The translations under genes and the position numbers were made by a program. The notes beneath the pieces were generated by a model that saw only the letters and a program-made list of their open reading frames with translations, had not been told where the DNA came from and did not search any database. 64,000 bases of DNA from Pelagibacteraceae bacterium AG-426-L23 (GTDB lineage Bacteria; Pseudomonadota; Alphaproteobacteria; Pelagibacterales; Pelagibacteraceae): assembly GCA_003213115.1 (NCBI GenBank), contig QCNU01000003.1, positions 34,993-98,992 on the forward strand. Reading direction: 5' to 3'. Shown here piece by piece: positions 28,565-39,139 of the stretch (positions within the stretch are counted from its first letter, which is position 1; every line of letters begins with the position of its first letter).

Positions 28565-29662
28565 GACGTAGGGTTCAGGTCTTTTTTTATTCTCTAAAAC
28601 TCTTTCAATTGCAAAAGCTTTCAGATCTATTGATTGGTAAGATCCAGTTGTTATCAATTCTGTTAATGCTCTACCTATCCCAGGAGCCTGCATCAAACCT
28701 CGTCCAGTAAAACCGGAAGCCATATAAACATTTTCATATTTTGGATGTTTTCCAACAACAGCATTATTGTCCAGTTTATTACAATCGTAATAACCTGCCC
28801 AAGCTCCAGTTAGTTTTAATTCCTCAAAGATAGGCACTCTCTTAGCTAAAGCTGGCCAAACTAATTCCTCAAAATGATTCCAATCAGGCTCTAAATCTTT
28901 CGCATTGAATGATGAGATTGGTGAGCCTGCTAAATACTCTTTGCCTTCTGGTCTCCAATAAACTCCAGTCGTAAAGTCAGAAGTCAGAGGCATATCTGGA
29001 ATATGCTTTGGGCATTTAACTCTAAAAACAGTATGCTTCTGAGGAACCACCGGTATATCTTTTAATAATTCATTAGTTGAGAAACCAACTGCAGAAATAA
29101 TAATTTTTGCTTTGATGTCAGAAATATTTTTTACTTCTCCTTTTATAAACTCCGCTCCTAATTCAATTGCTTTATTTTTAAATGCACTATGAAACATGTG
29201 GGGATCAATCCAACCTTCCATCTTCTCATCTGTATAAGTAAATGTTTCTATGTCTTCATCATTAATATAGGGGAAAATTTTTTTTAGATTTGCTCCTTTA
29301 GTGTTTTTAGTTCCTGCTTCGCATTCTTTGTGATTCTTTAGAGCTTCATATTGTTCTTCAGCATGTTTAGATCCAAATAAAAATAAATAGCCATTTGGCA
29401 CTACACTAGCTGTAGGGTTGGGATTCTTTTTTGTTTTTAATAGCTCTGGAATTTTAAAAATAAATTCCCTTGCAAATTTCCCTAATAAAATGTTCTCTTT
29501 TTGAAAAAACTGTCTTCTAAAACCACCAAGAGATAATGGAAAAGAAGCATTCTTATAAGTTGGATCTTTCTCAATAACCTTAACTTTTCTTCCTTCTTTT
29601 GATAAAAAATAAGCTGAAGCGGTACCTATTATTCCACCACCAATTATAACTACATCATCCAT
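28559..29662 (-). CDS. FAD-dependent oxidoreductase (DAO family)
   Basis: MDDVVIIGGGIIGTASAYFLSKEGRKVKVIEKD; ASGFTGRGLMQAPGIGRALTELI. Confidence 0.88.
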   Translation of the reverse strand: MDDVVIIGGGIIGTASAYFLSKEGRKVKVIEKDPTYKNASFPLSLGGFRRQFFQKENILLGKFAREFIFKIPELLKTKKNPNPTASVVPNGYLFLFGSKHAEEQYEALKNHKECEAGTKNTKGANLKKIFPYINDEDIETFTYTDEKMEGWIDPHMFHSAFKNKAIELGAEFIKGEVKNISDIKAKIIISAVGFSTNELLKDIPVVPQKHTVFRVKCPKHIPDMPLTSDFTTGVYWRPEGKEYLAGSPISSFNAKDLEPDWNHFEELVWPALAKRVPIFEELKLTGAWAGYYDCNKLDNNAVVGKHPKYENVYMASGFTGRGLMQAPGIGRALTELITTGSYQSIDLKAFAIERVLENKKRPEPYVL

Positions 29663-29664
29663 AA

Positions 29665-30129
29665 CTAATTCAAGTAAAAGATAGTTCCATTTAGAATTAA
29701 AGCATAAGATGACCATAACAAATAAGGTATCATTAGTAAAAAACTAATTTTATTGACTTGGTAATAAATTCTCATCAACCAAATTATAAAAACCAATATT
29801 ATCACTAGATTAATTAGAGCAAGAAAGATTTGATGAAAACCAAAAAATATAACGCTCCATATACTGTTAAAAAATAAGTGAATAAAGTAAATCTGTAAAA
29901 TTTTTTTATCCGAGACTTTTTTCCAAGCAGACCAGGCAGCTACAGACATAAAGACATATAAAGTAGTCCATACAGGGCCGAAAACCCAGCTCGGAGGATT
30001 AAAACTTGGTAACAGAATTTCTGAATACCAAGGTTCTTTGTAGGAAGAAGTGACAAAACTTCCAACACCAGAAGCTACAAAAGTAACTAAAATTATAAGT
30101 ACTAAAGATAAATATTTATTTTTTACCAT
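29665..30129 (-). CDS. TspO/MBR family protein
   Basis: PWYSEILLPSFNPPSWVFGPVWTTLYVFMSVAAW. Confidence 0.93.
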   Translation of the reverse strand: MVKNKYLSLVLIILVTFVASGVGSFVTSSYKEPWYSEILLPSFNPPSWVFGPVWTTLYVFMSVAAWSAWKKVSDKKILQIYFIHLFFNSIWSVIFFGFHQIFLALINLVIILVFIIWLMRIYYQVNKISFLLMIPYLLWSSYALILNGTIFYLN

Positions 30130-30150
30130 ATTATAAGATATAACTAATTT

Positions 30151-30903
30151 ATGTCTGAAAATCAGAAAAAAGTATGGATCACTGGAGCTAGCAGTGGTAT
30201 CGGCAAATCAACAGCTGAAAAATTTGCTAAGGAAGGATGGCAGGTTGCTGTATCTGCTAGAAGGAAAGAAATCTTAGATGATATGGCAAAAAATCCTAAT
30301 ATTTCCTCATATCCATTAGATGTTGTGAATGATGATAATTGTAAAAATACTTTTCTCAAAATTATCTCTGAATTTAAAGAAATCGATCTTTGTATTTTTT
30401 GTAGTGGTACTTATGATCCCAAAAAAGAGAAAGAAATTAATGTCGAACAGAGTAAATTTGTTATGAATGTAAATTATTTTGGAGTTTTAAATTGTGTAAA
30501 AGCAGTTGAAAAATATTTTAAAGAAAAAAAAGGAGGTCATATATCTATTGTTTCTTCTATAGCTGGCTATCGCGGGTTACCGAATTCTAGTGGCTATGGC
30601 CCTTCTAAAGCAGCTTTAAATAATTTTGCAGAGAGTATCTATTTTGATTTTAAAAAACATAGTGTGAGAGTTTCAGTAATTTCTCCCGGATTTATAAAAA
30701 CACCTTTAACTGACAAAAATGATTTCCCGATGCCATTTTTGAGATCGGTAGAATTTGCAGCTGAAAAAATTTATAATGGATTAACAAGGTCAAACTCTTT
30801 TGAAATTCACTTTCCAAAGCAGTTAACCTTGCTTTTAAAATTCTTAAGACTATTACCCTATAAAATTTATTTATTTTTAATTTACAAGTTATATAAAAGT
30901 TAA
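30151..30903 (+). CDS. Short-chain dehydrogenase/reductase
   Basis: VWITGASSGIGKSTAEKFA; YGPSKAAL. Confidence 0.93.
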   Translation: MSENQKKVWITGASSGIGKSTAEKFAKEGWQVAVSARRKEILDDMAKNPNISSYPLDVVNDDNCKNTFLKIISEFKEIDLCIFCSGTYDPKKEKEINVEQSKFVMNVNYFGVLNCVKAVEKYFKEKKGGHISIVSSIAGYRGLPNSSGYGPSKAALNNFAESIYFDFKKHSVRVSVISPGFIKTPLTDKNDFPMPFLRSVEFAAEKIYNGLTRSNSFEIHFPKQLTLLLKFLRLLPYKIYLFLIYKLYKS

Positions 30904-31424
30904 TCTTTAACAAACATTACTGTAAGCTCAGCCACTTTAATTCCAAACTTTGTCATAGTTGCTCTATTGATTGCTACTTTTTCATCTTGCATAAAAATCC
31001 AATCATCAAAGGTTATTTTAATATTTTTACCCTTTACAGGAACTAATAAAACATATTCAAATTTAAATGCAGGTCCGTAGGAAAAGCCTTTGGCTTTACC
31101 AATAACATCTGAAGCAGTTCCCTCATAGTGGTGATCATCAATTTTCTTAATTGTCCACTGACGAGTTTGCTTTTCTCCATCGTTCCAGTTAAAAATTTCA
31201 TCAAGTATTAATTGCGAGCCATTCCATTTTCCATTTAAATCAGCTTTAAATTGTCTAGTTACGTCTCCCGATCTATTTTGTAATACCCCCCAAGCTTTTA
31301 CATTTCCTGATAAATAATCTTCAATAATTAGTCGTGGTTTTTGATCTTTAAAATCTGTTGGTTTCATTTTATTTACACACCCGGTTAAAAAAATTATTAG
31401 AAATAAAGTTAATACTTGTTTCAT
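30900..31424 (-). CDS. DUF3833-like lipoprotein
   Basis: N-terminal lipobox LIIFLTGCVNK; NVKAWGVLQNRSGDVTRQFKADLNGKW. Confidence 0.8.
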   Translation of the reverse strand: MKQVLTLFLIIFLTGCVNKMKPTDFKDQKPRLIIEDYLSGNVKAWGVLQNRSGDVTRQFKADLNGKWNGSQLILDEIFNWNDGEKQTRQWTIKKIDDHHYEGTASDVIGKAKGFSYGPAFKFEYVLLVPVKGKNIKITFDDWIFMQDEKVAINRATMTKFGIKVAELTVMFVKD

Positions 31425-31429
31425 TTAGA

Positions 31430-32611
31430 TTATTTATTAGACATAGAAAATTGAATCAAGTCTATATTTTTTGCTTTAAATCCTGCTTCGCAATATGATA
31501 GATAAAATTCCCACATTCTTTTAAAAGACTCATTAAATCCAAGGGGAGCAATATTGTCCCAGGCCCTGAAAAAATTTTTTTTCCAGTCTGAGAGAGTTTT
31601 TGCATAATCTTCTGAGTAAGAATTAATTTTTTCTAATTGTAATTGATTGTTTTTTGTTAACTTTTTAATTTGATTAAGAGACGGCAAAAAACCTCCTGGA
31701 AAAATATATTTTTGAATAAAATCCTCACTTGTTCTGTAACGATCAAATAAGTTATCATTAATTGTAATTCCTTGTATAGCTGCATGTCCACCATGATTAA
31801 GAGAGTTTTTAATTGTCTTAAAATATTGGTTCAAATATTGCTCACCAACTGCTTCGATCATCTCAATTGAGAATATTTTATCATATTTATTTTTTAAATC
31901 TCTATAATCTAAAAACATTACATTTACTTTGTTATTTAGACCATTCTCAAATATTCTCTTCTTTGTAAATTCATATTGTTTTTTCGAAATAGTTATGCAG
32001 TCAATAAGAACATCGTTTTTTTTTGCTAGATATTCTGAAAATCCACCCCATCCACATCCAATTTCTAAAACTTTATCTCCATTTTTAGTTTTTAATAAAT
32101 CTATAAGCTTTTGATACTTATTTATTTGAGCTGTTTCTAAATTATCGTCACTCTTCTCATATATAGCACTTGAATAAGTAAGAGTTTTGTCAAGCCAAGT
32201 AGCAAAAAAATCATTGCCAAGATCATAATGTTTTGAAATATACCTCAAGCTTTTAGCTTTGGTGTTAGACACAAAAATTCTTTTTAAAATATTTTTAATA
32301 AATTGTAGTTTTACACTTCCTGAAAAGGAATAAACAAGCATGATATTTCTTGCGGTAAGTTCAATAAGATTTGTTAAATTTGAAGAATAAAAATCTTTAT
32401 TTATATGAGCTTCTCCTAACGCAGAACTTCCACCCAGTATTATATTTAAGTAGAATTTAGGATTGTTTATTTGAATATCCGTACTTAATGAGCTCTCAAG
32501 GTCTCCAAAATGGTAAACTTTACCGTCGTAATTGATTAATTTTAGATTACCTTTTTTTATAGATTTTAATTTACTAATAACGAACTTTTCTGAAATTTTT
32601 AACAAGCTCAT
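31430..32611 (-). CDS. Cyclopropane-fatty-acyl-phospholipid synthase family methyltransferase
   Basis: SKHYDLGNDFFATWLDKTLTYSSAIY; VLEIGCGWGGFSEYLA; YIFPGGFLPSL. Confidence 0.94.
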   Translation of the reverse strand: MSLLKISEKFVISKLKSIKKGNLKLINYDGKVYHFGDLESSLSTDIQINNPKFYLNIILGGSSALGEAHINKDFYSSNLTNLIELTARNIMLVYSFSGSVKLQFIKNILKRIFVSNTKAKSLRYISKHYDLGNDFFATWLDKTLTYSSAIYEKSDDNLETAQINKYQKLIDLLKTKNGDKVLEIGCGWGGFSEYLAKKNDVLIDCITISKKQYEFTKKRIFENGLNNKVNVMFLDYRDLKNKYDKIFSIEMIEAVGEQYLNQYFKTIKNSLNHGGHAAIQGITINDNLFDRYRTSEDFIQKYIFPGGFLPSLNQIKKLTKNNQLQLEKINSYSEDYAKTLSDWKKNFFRAWDNIAPLGFNESFKRMWEFYLSYCEAGFKAKNIDLIQFSMSNK

Positions 32612-33372
32612 CGATATTCCTCGTAACTTAAATTATTCTTAATTTTTTTATCCCGTGGCCTGTATATTGCCCCTTTTTTCCACAATAGAAATGCTTCAAA
32701 ATGTATCGCGCTTATTATTTTAAGCGTCATTAATGGATATTGAAAAAAGTTAATAACTAGTTGTTTAAAACTAAATTCTTTTCTTTCGCCTGTTTGAACT
32801 GCTGTTAAAACAAGACCTTTCTTGTCAGTTTGTTTAATTGAAACAAATAATTTTTTATCAGGTCTAATTAGTTTAAAATCATACCAAGTCTCCATATCCA
32901 TAAAAGGAGAAACATAGAACTTTTTTTTACATGTTTGTTCTATTTTATCTTTTTTTTTATTCTTAAAAATATAAGTATGTTGTTCATTAAAAGTATTTTT
33001 AACCTCATAAAAAATAGCTTTAAGCACTTTATTTTCATAACAATAAAAAATACTTAAGGGATTGAAAACAAAACCAAAAATCCTTGGATAACAAAGTAAT
33101 TTAACTTTATTAACATTTTGATAAATATTAAATTTTTTTAAATTATTTATTGCCCAGATTTTTAGTGACTTACCATCTCTTGGTCCATGATCTTTATTAT
33201 AAAAACTAAAAACATTAAATTTATTAAAGGAAAAAATGGGATTCGACTTATCTAAATTGTCAATTTCATCTAAATCTAAAAAAATAGAAAAAGTCTTATA
33301 TTTTAAATGGTGTTTTACAGGTTTAAACCTTGTGTGTGTCACTATCCCATTATAAATACATGAACTCATCAA
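32608..33372 (-). CDS. DUF1365 family protein
   Basis: SCIYNGIVTHTRFKPVKHHLKYKTFSIFLDLDE; FGFVFNPLSIFYCYE. Confidence 0.9.
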   Translation of the reverse strand: MMSSCIYNGIVTHTRFKPVKHHLKYKTFSIFLDLDEIDNLDKSNPIFSFNKFNVFSFYNKDHGPRDGKSLKIWAINNLKKFNIYQNVNKVKLLCYPRIFGFVFNPLSIFYCYENKVLKAIFYEVKNTFNEQHTYIFKNKKKDKIEQTCKKKFYVSPFMDMETWYDFKLIRPDKKLFVSIKQTDKKGLVLTAVQTGERKEFSFKQLVINFFQYPLMTLKIISAIHFEAFLLWKKGAIYRPRDKKIKNNLSYEEYR

Positions 33373-34595
33373 ATTTTAAAATTTTTAATTAAATTAATAG
33401 TAGATTTTAATCCATCTTCGTGAAAGCCATAACCAAAATAACTACCGCAATACCAAGTTCTTTTTTTTCCTTGAAGCAAATTCAAATCTTTTTGATGTTT
33501 TAATGTTTCCAAATTAAAATATGGGTGTGTAAAGTCTACTTTTTTAATAATATCATTATTACTTATTTTATAAATAGGGTTTAAAGTTAAGAAAAAATTA
33601 TTATCACATTTTAGATTTTGTAAGTTGTTAAGCCAGTAAGTAACACAAGTCTGGTTTCCTTTGGATATAGAATTCCAACTAGACCAAGCTAATTTTCTTT
33701 TTGGCATAAGTCTTTCATCAGTATGTAAAATCGCAACATTAGAAACGTATTTAAACTTACTTAAAATTCTTTTTTCCTCTTCAGAGCTATCTTTCAATAT
33801 TTCTAAACTTTGGTCTGCATGTGAAGCTAGAACTACTTGATCGTAGTTCATGTGCTCACTTCCAATATTTATTCTAACATTATCCTCATTTCTATTAATT
33901 TCTGTCACCTTATAGTGTTTAAATACTTCTCCACTTATTGTAGATAAAACTTTTTTAACATATGACCTACTTCGATTAGTAACCGTATACCATTGAGGTC
34001 TATTTTTAAGTTTAAATAAACCATGATTGATAAAAAAATTTAAGAAAAGTTTTATAGGCATATCTCTAGCTTTTTCAAAAGGCATAGACCATATTGCAGC
34101 GACCATGGGAATTATGTGATATTCAATAAAATACTTTGATAAATTAGATTTATCTAAATAACTTCCAAGTGTTTCTTTGTTTAAGTCTTTTTTAATCAAA
34201 GTGGGCGCAGTTTGATAGAACGATATAATTTCTTTTATCATTCTTAAGAAATTTAGATTAAATACATTTAGCTTATTTGCAAAAATAGCTTTTAGTCCTC
34301 TTCCTCCATATTCAATATTGCTGTCTTGTATAGATACAGAAAATGACATATCACTTTTTTCATAAGGAACACTCAGTTCATTGAAAAACTTAATCAAATT
34401 TGGATAAGTTAACTCATTAAAAACAATAAAACCCAAATCAACAGGGATAGTTTTGTTATTTTTTTTGATATCATAAGTATAAGAGTGACCACCAAAATGG
34501 TCGTCTTGTTCAAAAAGATCTACTTTATATTTCTTTGATAGATAAAATGCTGCAGATAAACCTGAAATTCCAGAACCAACAACTGCAATTTTCAT
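33369..34595 (-). CDS. FAD/NAD(P)-binding amine-oxidase-like protein
   Basis: IAVVGSGISGLSAAFYLSKKYKVDLFEQDDHFGGHSYTYD; YCGSYFGYGFHEDGL. Confidence 0.9.
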   Translation of the reverse strand: MKIAVVGSGISGLSAAFYLSKKYKVDLFEQDDHFGGHSYTYDIKKNNKTIPVDLGFIVFNELTYPNLIKFFNELSVPYEKSDMSFSVSIQDSNIEYGGRGLKAIFANKLNVFNLNFLRMIKEIISFYQTAPTLIKKDLNKETLGSYLDKSNLSKYFIEYHIIPMVAAIWSMPFEKARDMPIKLFLNFFINHGLFKLKNRPQWYTVTNRSRSYVKKVLSTISGEVFKHYKVTEINRNEDNVRINIGSEHMNYDQVVLASHADQSLEILKDSSEEEKRILSKFKYVSNVAILHTDERLMPKRKLAWSSWNSISKGNQTCVTYWLNNLQNLKCDNNFFLTLNPIYKISNNDIIKKVDFTHPYFNLETLKHQKDLNLLQGKKRTWYCGSYFGYGFHEDGLKSTINLIKNFKI

Positions 34596-34597
34596 TT

Positions 34598-37465
34598 TTA
34601 TGCAGCTTCTTCTTTATATTCATCCATTGAGGGGCATGAGCAAACAAGATTTCTGTCACCATAAACATTGTCTACTCTGGCTACTGGAGCCCAATATTTA
34701 TATTCTTTTAGATATGTTTTAGGAAAAGCTGCATCTTTTCTAGAATAAGAATGTTTCCACTCATCTGCTGTTAATTCTAAATACGTGTGGGGCGCATTAA
34801 TTAAAGGATTATCTTTTTTTTCAAATTTACCAGACTCGATTTTATCTATTTCATCTTTTATACTTAATAAAGCATTACAAAATCTGTCTATCTCATCTAA
34901 ATTTTCACTTTCTGTTGGTTCTATCATAATGGTACCCGAAACTGGCCATGACATTGTAGGGGCATGATAACCATAATCGATCAGTCTTTTTGCAATATCT
35001 TCTTCTGTTATACCAGATTTTTCTTTAATAGGTCTTATATCGATAATACACTCATGCGCTACATTTCCGTTTTTTCCTGTATATAGAACTTTGTATTTTT
35101 TTGATAATTTTTTTGAAATATAATTGGCATTTAAAATTGATATTCTTGATGCTGATTTTAAACCTTTTGATCCCATCATTTTTATGTACATCCAAGATAT
35201 AACTAAGATACTTGCGCTCCCCCATGGTGCGGCCGATACAGAACCCATCCCCTTATTTGAGTTTAAATCTCCAAGATGTTGATGCGTTGGTAAAAAATCT
35301 TTTAGATGTTTAGCACAAGCTATTGGTCCCATTCCTGGACCTCCCCCTCCATGAGGAATGCAAAAAGTTTTATGCAAGTTAATATGGCACACATCTGGAC
35401 CAAAAGTTCCTGGTTTTGCAACTCCTACTAAAGCATTTAAATTTGCCCCATCCATGTAAACTTGACCACCGTTAGAGTGAACTATTTCGCAAATTTCAGT
35501 TATTTTTTCCTCGAATACACCATGAGTTGAAGGATAAGTAACCATCAATGCTGCTAGATCTTTTGAATATTTTTTAGACTTACTCTTTAAATCCTCTAAA
35601 TCTATATTCCCATTATTATCACAATTTATAACTACAACTTTCATACCTGACATTTGTGCGCTAGCTGGATTAGTGCCATGAGCAGAGCTAGGAATTAAAC
35701 AGACATTTCTATTTGATTGATTATTATTTTTATGGAACGCTCTTATTGTCATCAAGCCAGCATATTCCCCTTGAGCTCCAGAATTAGGTTGTAAAGACAC
35801 CGCGTCAAATCCTGTAATCTCTTTGAGGTCTTTTATCAAATCATTGAACAACACCTTATATCCGTTCATTTGATCTGCAGGAACAAATGGATGTGGAAGA
35901 GCAAATTCATTCCAAGAAATAGGTATCATTTCTGCTGTAGAATTTAATTTCATTGTACATGATCCTAAAGCAATCATTGATCTATTTAAGGCTATATCAC
36001 TATCCTCAAGTCTTTTTAAATATCTCATCATTTCAGTTTCTGAATGATATTTATTAAAAACTGGATGAGTTAAATATTTAGATGATCTTAATAAGTTTTT
36101 TGGAAGATTATCAAGAGTAACATCTTTAGTTTTAGTTACATCTTTATTTATACCAAAAATCTTTAAAAGCAAGTTAACATGATCAAGTCTTTTAGCCTCA
36201 TCAAAAGCTACTGATAATGTTGTGTCGTTTACTTTTCTTAAATTAACTTTTTCAGAGATAGCTTTTCTATAAATTTCATTTGTTTTGTTATTTGTTTTAA
36301 TTGTTACTGTGTCAAAAAAGTTATTAGTGTGAAGTTGGAAACCACCAGCTTTTATATTCTCTGAGAATAGTTTTGCCAATTTAGATGTTCTATTCGCAAT
36401 ATCTAAAATTCCATTTGGTCCATGATAAATAGCATAAGCTGCAGATACGATTGCTAGAAGAGCTTGTGCAGTACAAATATTGCTAGTCGCTTTATCTCTT
36501 CTGATGTGCTGCTCACGCGTTTGAAGGGACAACCTGTAAGCTTTTTTACCAAATCTATCTACCGATACACCAATAATTCTTCCTGGCATCGACCTTTTAA
36601 ATTCCTCTTTTGTAGCAAAAAAAGCAGCGTGAGGACCGCCATAACCCATTGGAACTCCAAATCTTTGAGCGTTACCCACTGCAATGTCTGCCCCAAGTTC
36701 AGATGGTGTTTTCAATTTTGCTAAAGAAAGAAGATCACAAACTACTATAGCTTTACCTCCTTTTTTACGTATTAAACTAATAGACTCACTAGGATCTATT
36801 ATTTCACCTAAAGTATCAGGGTAAGCTATAACTCCACACAACAAATCTCCATTTAAATTTTTTAAAAAATCTTTTTGATTACCAATTAAAAGCTCAAGAC
36901 CGAAAGGTTCAATTCTTGTCTTAATTAAATCAATAACTTGAGGATTACAAGTATCTGAAACATAAACTTTTTTTGAATTATTTTTAGAAACTCTTTGTGC
37001 TAAGCCAACAGCTTCTGCAGCAGCTGTAGCTTCATCCAACAATGAAGCATTAGCAATATCCATTCCAGTAAAATCAATTATTAATTGTTGAAAATTCAAA
37101 AGCATTTCTAATCTTCCTTGGGCTACTTCTGGCTGATAAGGAGTGTAAGAAGTATACCAGCCTGGATTTTCTAAAATATTTCTCAAAACTACATTAGGAG
37201 TAAAACAATTGTAATAGCCCATGCCGATAAAATTTCTAAAAGTCTGATTTTTTTGAGAGATAATTTTAAGCTTTTTCAGAGCTTCACTCTCCGAAAGCGA
37301 GTCACCGATTTTTAATTCGTCTCTTAATAAAATATTTGTAGGAACTGTATCTTTTATAAGTTGATCAAGAGATTTGTTGCCAATATAGTCTAGCATTTTT
37401 TCTTGATCTTTATTTGAGGGACCAATGTGTCTATTTATAAATTCTTGTGAAGTATCATCAATCAT
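34598..37465 (-). CDS. gcvP: Glycine dehydrogenase (aminomethyl-transferring), P protein
   Basis: 955 aa; HINLHKTFCIPHGGGGPGMGPI; IGMGYYNCFTPNVVLRNILENPGWYTSYTPYQPE. Confidence 0.98.
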   Translation of the reverse strand: MIDDTSQEFINRHIGPSNKDQEKMLDYIGNKSLDQLIKDTVPTNILLRDELKIGDSLSESEALKKLKIISQKNQTFRNFIGMGYYNCFTPNVVLRNILENPGWYTSYTPYQPEVAQGRLEMLLNFQQLIIDFTGMDIANASLLDEATAAAEAVGLAQRVSKNNSKKVYVSDTCNPQVIDLIKTRIEPFGLELLIGNQKDFLKNLNGDLLCGVIAYPDTLGEIIDPSESISLIRKKGGKAIVVCDLLSLAKLKTPSELGADIAVGNAQRFGVPMGYGGPHAAFFATKEEFKRSMPGRIIGVSVDRFGKKAYRLSLQTREQHIRRDKATSNICTAQALLAIVSAAYAIYHGPNGILDIANRTSKLAKLFSENIKAGGFQLHTNNFFDTVTIKTNNKTNEIYRKAISEKVNLRKVNDTTLSVAFDEAKRLDHVNLLLKIFGINKDVTKTKDVTLDNLPKNLLRSSKYLTHPVFNKYHSETEMMRYLKRLEDSDIALNRSMIALGSCTMKLNSTAEMIPISWNEFALPHPFVPADQMNGYKVLFNDLIKDLKEITGFDAVSLQPNSGAQGEYAGLMTIRAFHKNNNQSNRNVCLIPSSAHGTNPASAQMSGMKVVVINCDNNGNIDLEDLKSKSKKYSKDLAALMVTYPSTHGVFEEKITEICEIVHSNGGQVYMDGANLNALVGVAKPGTFGPDVCHINLHKTFCIPHGGGGPGMGPIACAKHLKDFLPTHQHLGDLNSNKGMGSVSAAPWGSASILVISWMYIKMMGSKGLKSASRISILNANYISKKLSKKYKVLYTGKNGNVAHECIIDIRPIKEKSGITEEDIAKRLIDYGYHAPTMSWPVSGTIMIEPTESENLDEIDRFCNALLSIKDEIDKIESGKFEKKDNPLINAPHTYLELTADEWKHSYSRKDAAFPKTYLKEYKYWAPVARVDNVYGDRNLVCSCPSMDEYKEEAA

Positions 37466-37466
37466 A

Positions 37467-37847
37467 TTAATTAGGGTTATCCTTTTTAAATTTCTCGTAA
37501 TCTGATGGACTCATTAAAGAATCCATTTCCGATTTGTTTTTTATTTTAATCTTAAAAAACCAACCATTGTTTTCAGGATCTTTGTTTACATTTGAAGGAT
37601 CATCAACAATGGGTTGATTATTTTCTAATATTTCTCCAGAAACTGGCGTGAAAACATCGCTAGCAGCCTTTGTAGATTCTACAACTGCAGCTTTTTCATC
37701 TTTATTTAAACTTTTTCCTTTCTCTGGAAGCTCAACAAAAACAATATCACCAAGCATTTCAGTAGCATGTTTACTGATACCAACCGTAGCTGATTCTCCA
37801 TTTAACAAGACCCATTCATGTTTTTTTGAATATTTTTTTTCACTCAT
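37467..37847 (-). CDS. gcvH: Glycine cleavage system H protein
   Basis: [54 protein letters not shown]. Confidence 0.97.
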   Translation of the reverse strand: MSEKKYSKKHEWVLLNGESATVGISKHATEMLGDIVFVELPEKGKSLNKDEKAAVVESTKAASDVFTPVSGEILENNQPIVDDPSNVNKDPENNGWFFKIKIKNKSEMDSLMSPSDYEKFKKDNPN

Positions 37848-37856
37848 TTTTCCTCC

Positions 37857-38945
37857 TTATTTGACATAACTTTTTTTATAAAATGGTAGCTTCGAAACTA
37901 CAGCTTCATGTTTTTTTCCCCTTACTTCTAAGAAAATTTTATTATTAATCTCCGAAAATTTACTTTTGATGTAACCCATAGCTACAGGGCTATTTACACT
38001 TGGACCAAATGTTCCACTTGTAATAACACCTATTTCTTCATTAGATGATGAAAATATTTTTGTTCCTTCTCTTGCTATAATTCTCCCAGATGGTTTAACG
38101 CCTATTCTAATTTTTGAAACTCCATTTTTTAAATCTTTTTTAATATTTTCCCAACCTTTAAATCCACCTTCTTCTCTTCTTCTTTTTGAGATAGCCCACT
38201 TCAAATTTGCTTGAATAGGATTAATATTTTGATTTAATTCGTGACCGTATAGACATAAACCAGCCTCTAATCTAAGTGTATCTCTTGCTCCTAGTCCTAT
38301 TGGTTTAGCTCCCTTATCCGAAAGAAGCTTTGTAAAATTTTCAACATTCGTATTTGGTATTGAAATTTCAAATCCATCTTCCCCAGTATAACCAGATCGA
38401 GTTATATAAATTTTATTACCCTTGAAATCAAAGTAACCACCGTTCATAAACTTTAGTTGCTTTACTCCATTAACTATTGACTCTAAAATAAACTCAGATT
38501 TAGGGCCCTGGAGAGCAATAAGAGAAAGATCTTTTCTTAGCTCATATTTACAATCTGAATTTAAACATTTTGATATTTCTTTAATATCATTATCTTTACA
38601 GGCTGCATTTAATATAATGTTAAAACCTTCCTCAACCCTTGTTATTATAAGATCATCGATTACTCCACCCTCATCATTAATTAAAAAAGAATATTTAGAT
38701 TGATTCTTTTTAATTTCTTTGAAATCAAGAGGTATAATTTTTTCTAAACTGTCTTCTGAAAATTTATTTCCTGAAATAAAAAGTTGCCCCATATGTGAAA
38801 CATCGAAAAATCCTGCATACAGTCTAGTGCTTATATGTTCTTTTACTATTCCGTCTTTGTATTGAATTGGCATTTCATAGCCGGCAAAAGGAACAAATTT
38901 TGCTCCTAAATTTTTATGAAAATTGTATAAAGCAGTCTTTTCCAT
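37857..38945 (-). CDS. gcvT: Aminomethyltransferase T protein
   Basis: FVPFAGYEMPIQYKDGIVKEHISTR; FDVSHMGQ; TRSGYTGEDGFEI. Confidence 0.97.
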   Translation of the reverse strand: MEKTALYNFHKNLGAKFVPFAGYEMPIQYKDGIVKEHISTRLYAGFFDVSHMGQLFISGNKFSEDSLEKIIPLDFKEIKKNQSKYSFLINDEGGVIDDLIITRVEEGFNIILNAACKDNDIKEISKCLNSDCKYELRKDLSLIALQGPKSEFILESIVNGVKQLKFMNGGYFDFKGNKIYITRSGYTGEDGFEISIPNTNVENFTKLLSDKGAKPIGLGARDTLRLEAGLCLYGHELNQNINPIQANLKWAISKRRREEGGFKGWENIKKDLKNGVSKIRIGVKPSGRIIAREGTKIFSSSNEEIGVITSGTFGPSVNSPVAMGYIKSKFSEINNKIFLEVRGKKHEAVVSKLPFYKKSYVK

Positions 38946-38946
38946 T

Positions 38947-39112
38947 TTGTAATAACCCTCTTTTTCCCCATCTGTCTAAGTACCTGAGAGATTTACCCCT
39001 TCGGTGAGGCTTACGCCTGCTTTCCAGAGTTATTACAATAACGGTCCTTTTGCCTGAGAGTTTCCGGGGAGGTTGCTCCTTCGGCGCCAAAATTGGTCTC
39101 TCCCGTTATAAG
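38947..39112 (-). promoter_or_regulatory. Tandem glycine riboswitch upstream of gcvT
   Basis: Minus-strand RNA has two aptamer copies: CGGGAGAGACC..GCCGAAGGAGCAA..ACUCUCAGGCAAAAGGACCG and CUGGAAAGC..CACCGAAGGGGUAAAUCUCUCAGGUAC..AGAUGGGG. Confidence 0.95.
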
Positions 39113-39139
39113 ATTATTTTAACACAATATTTTGATTTG

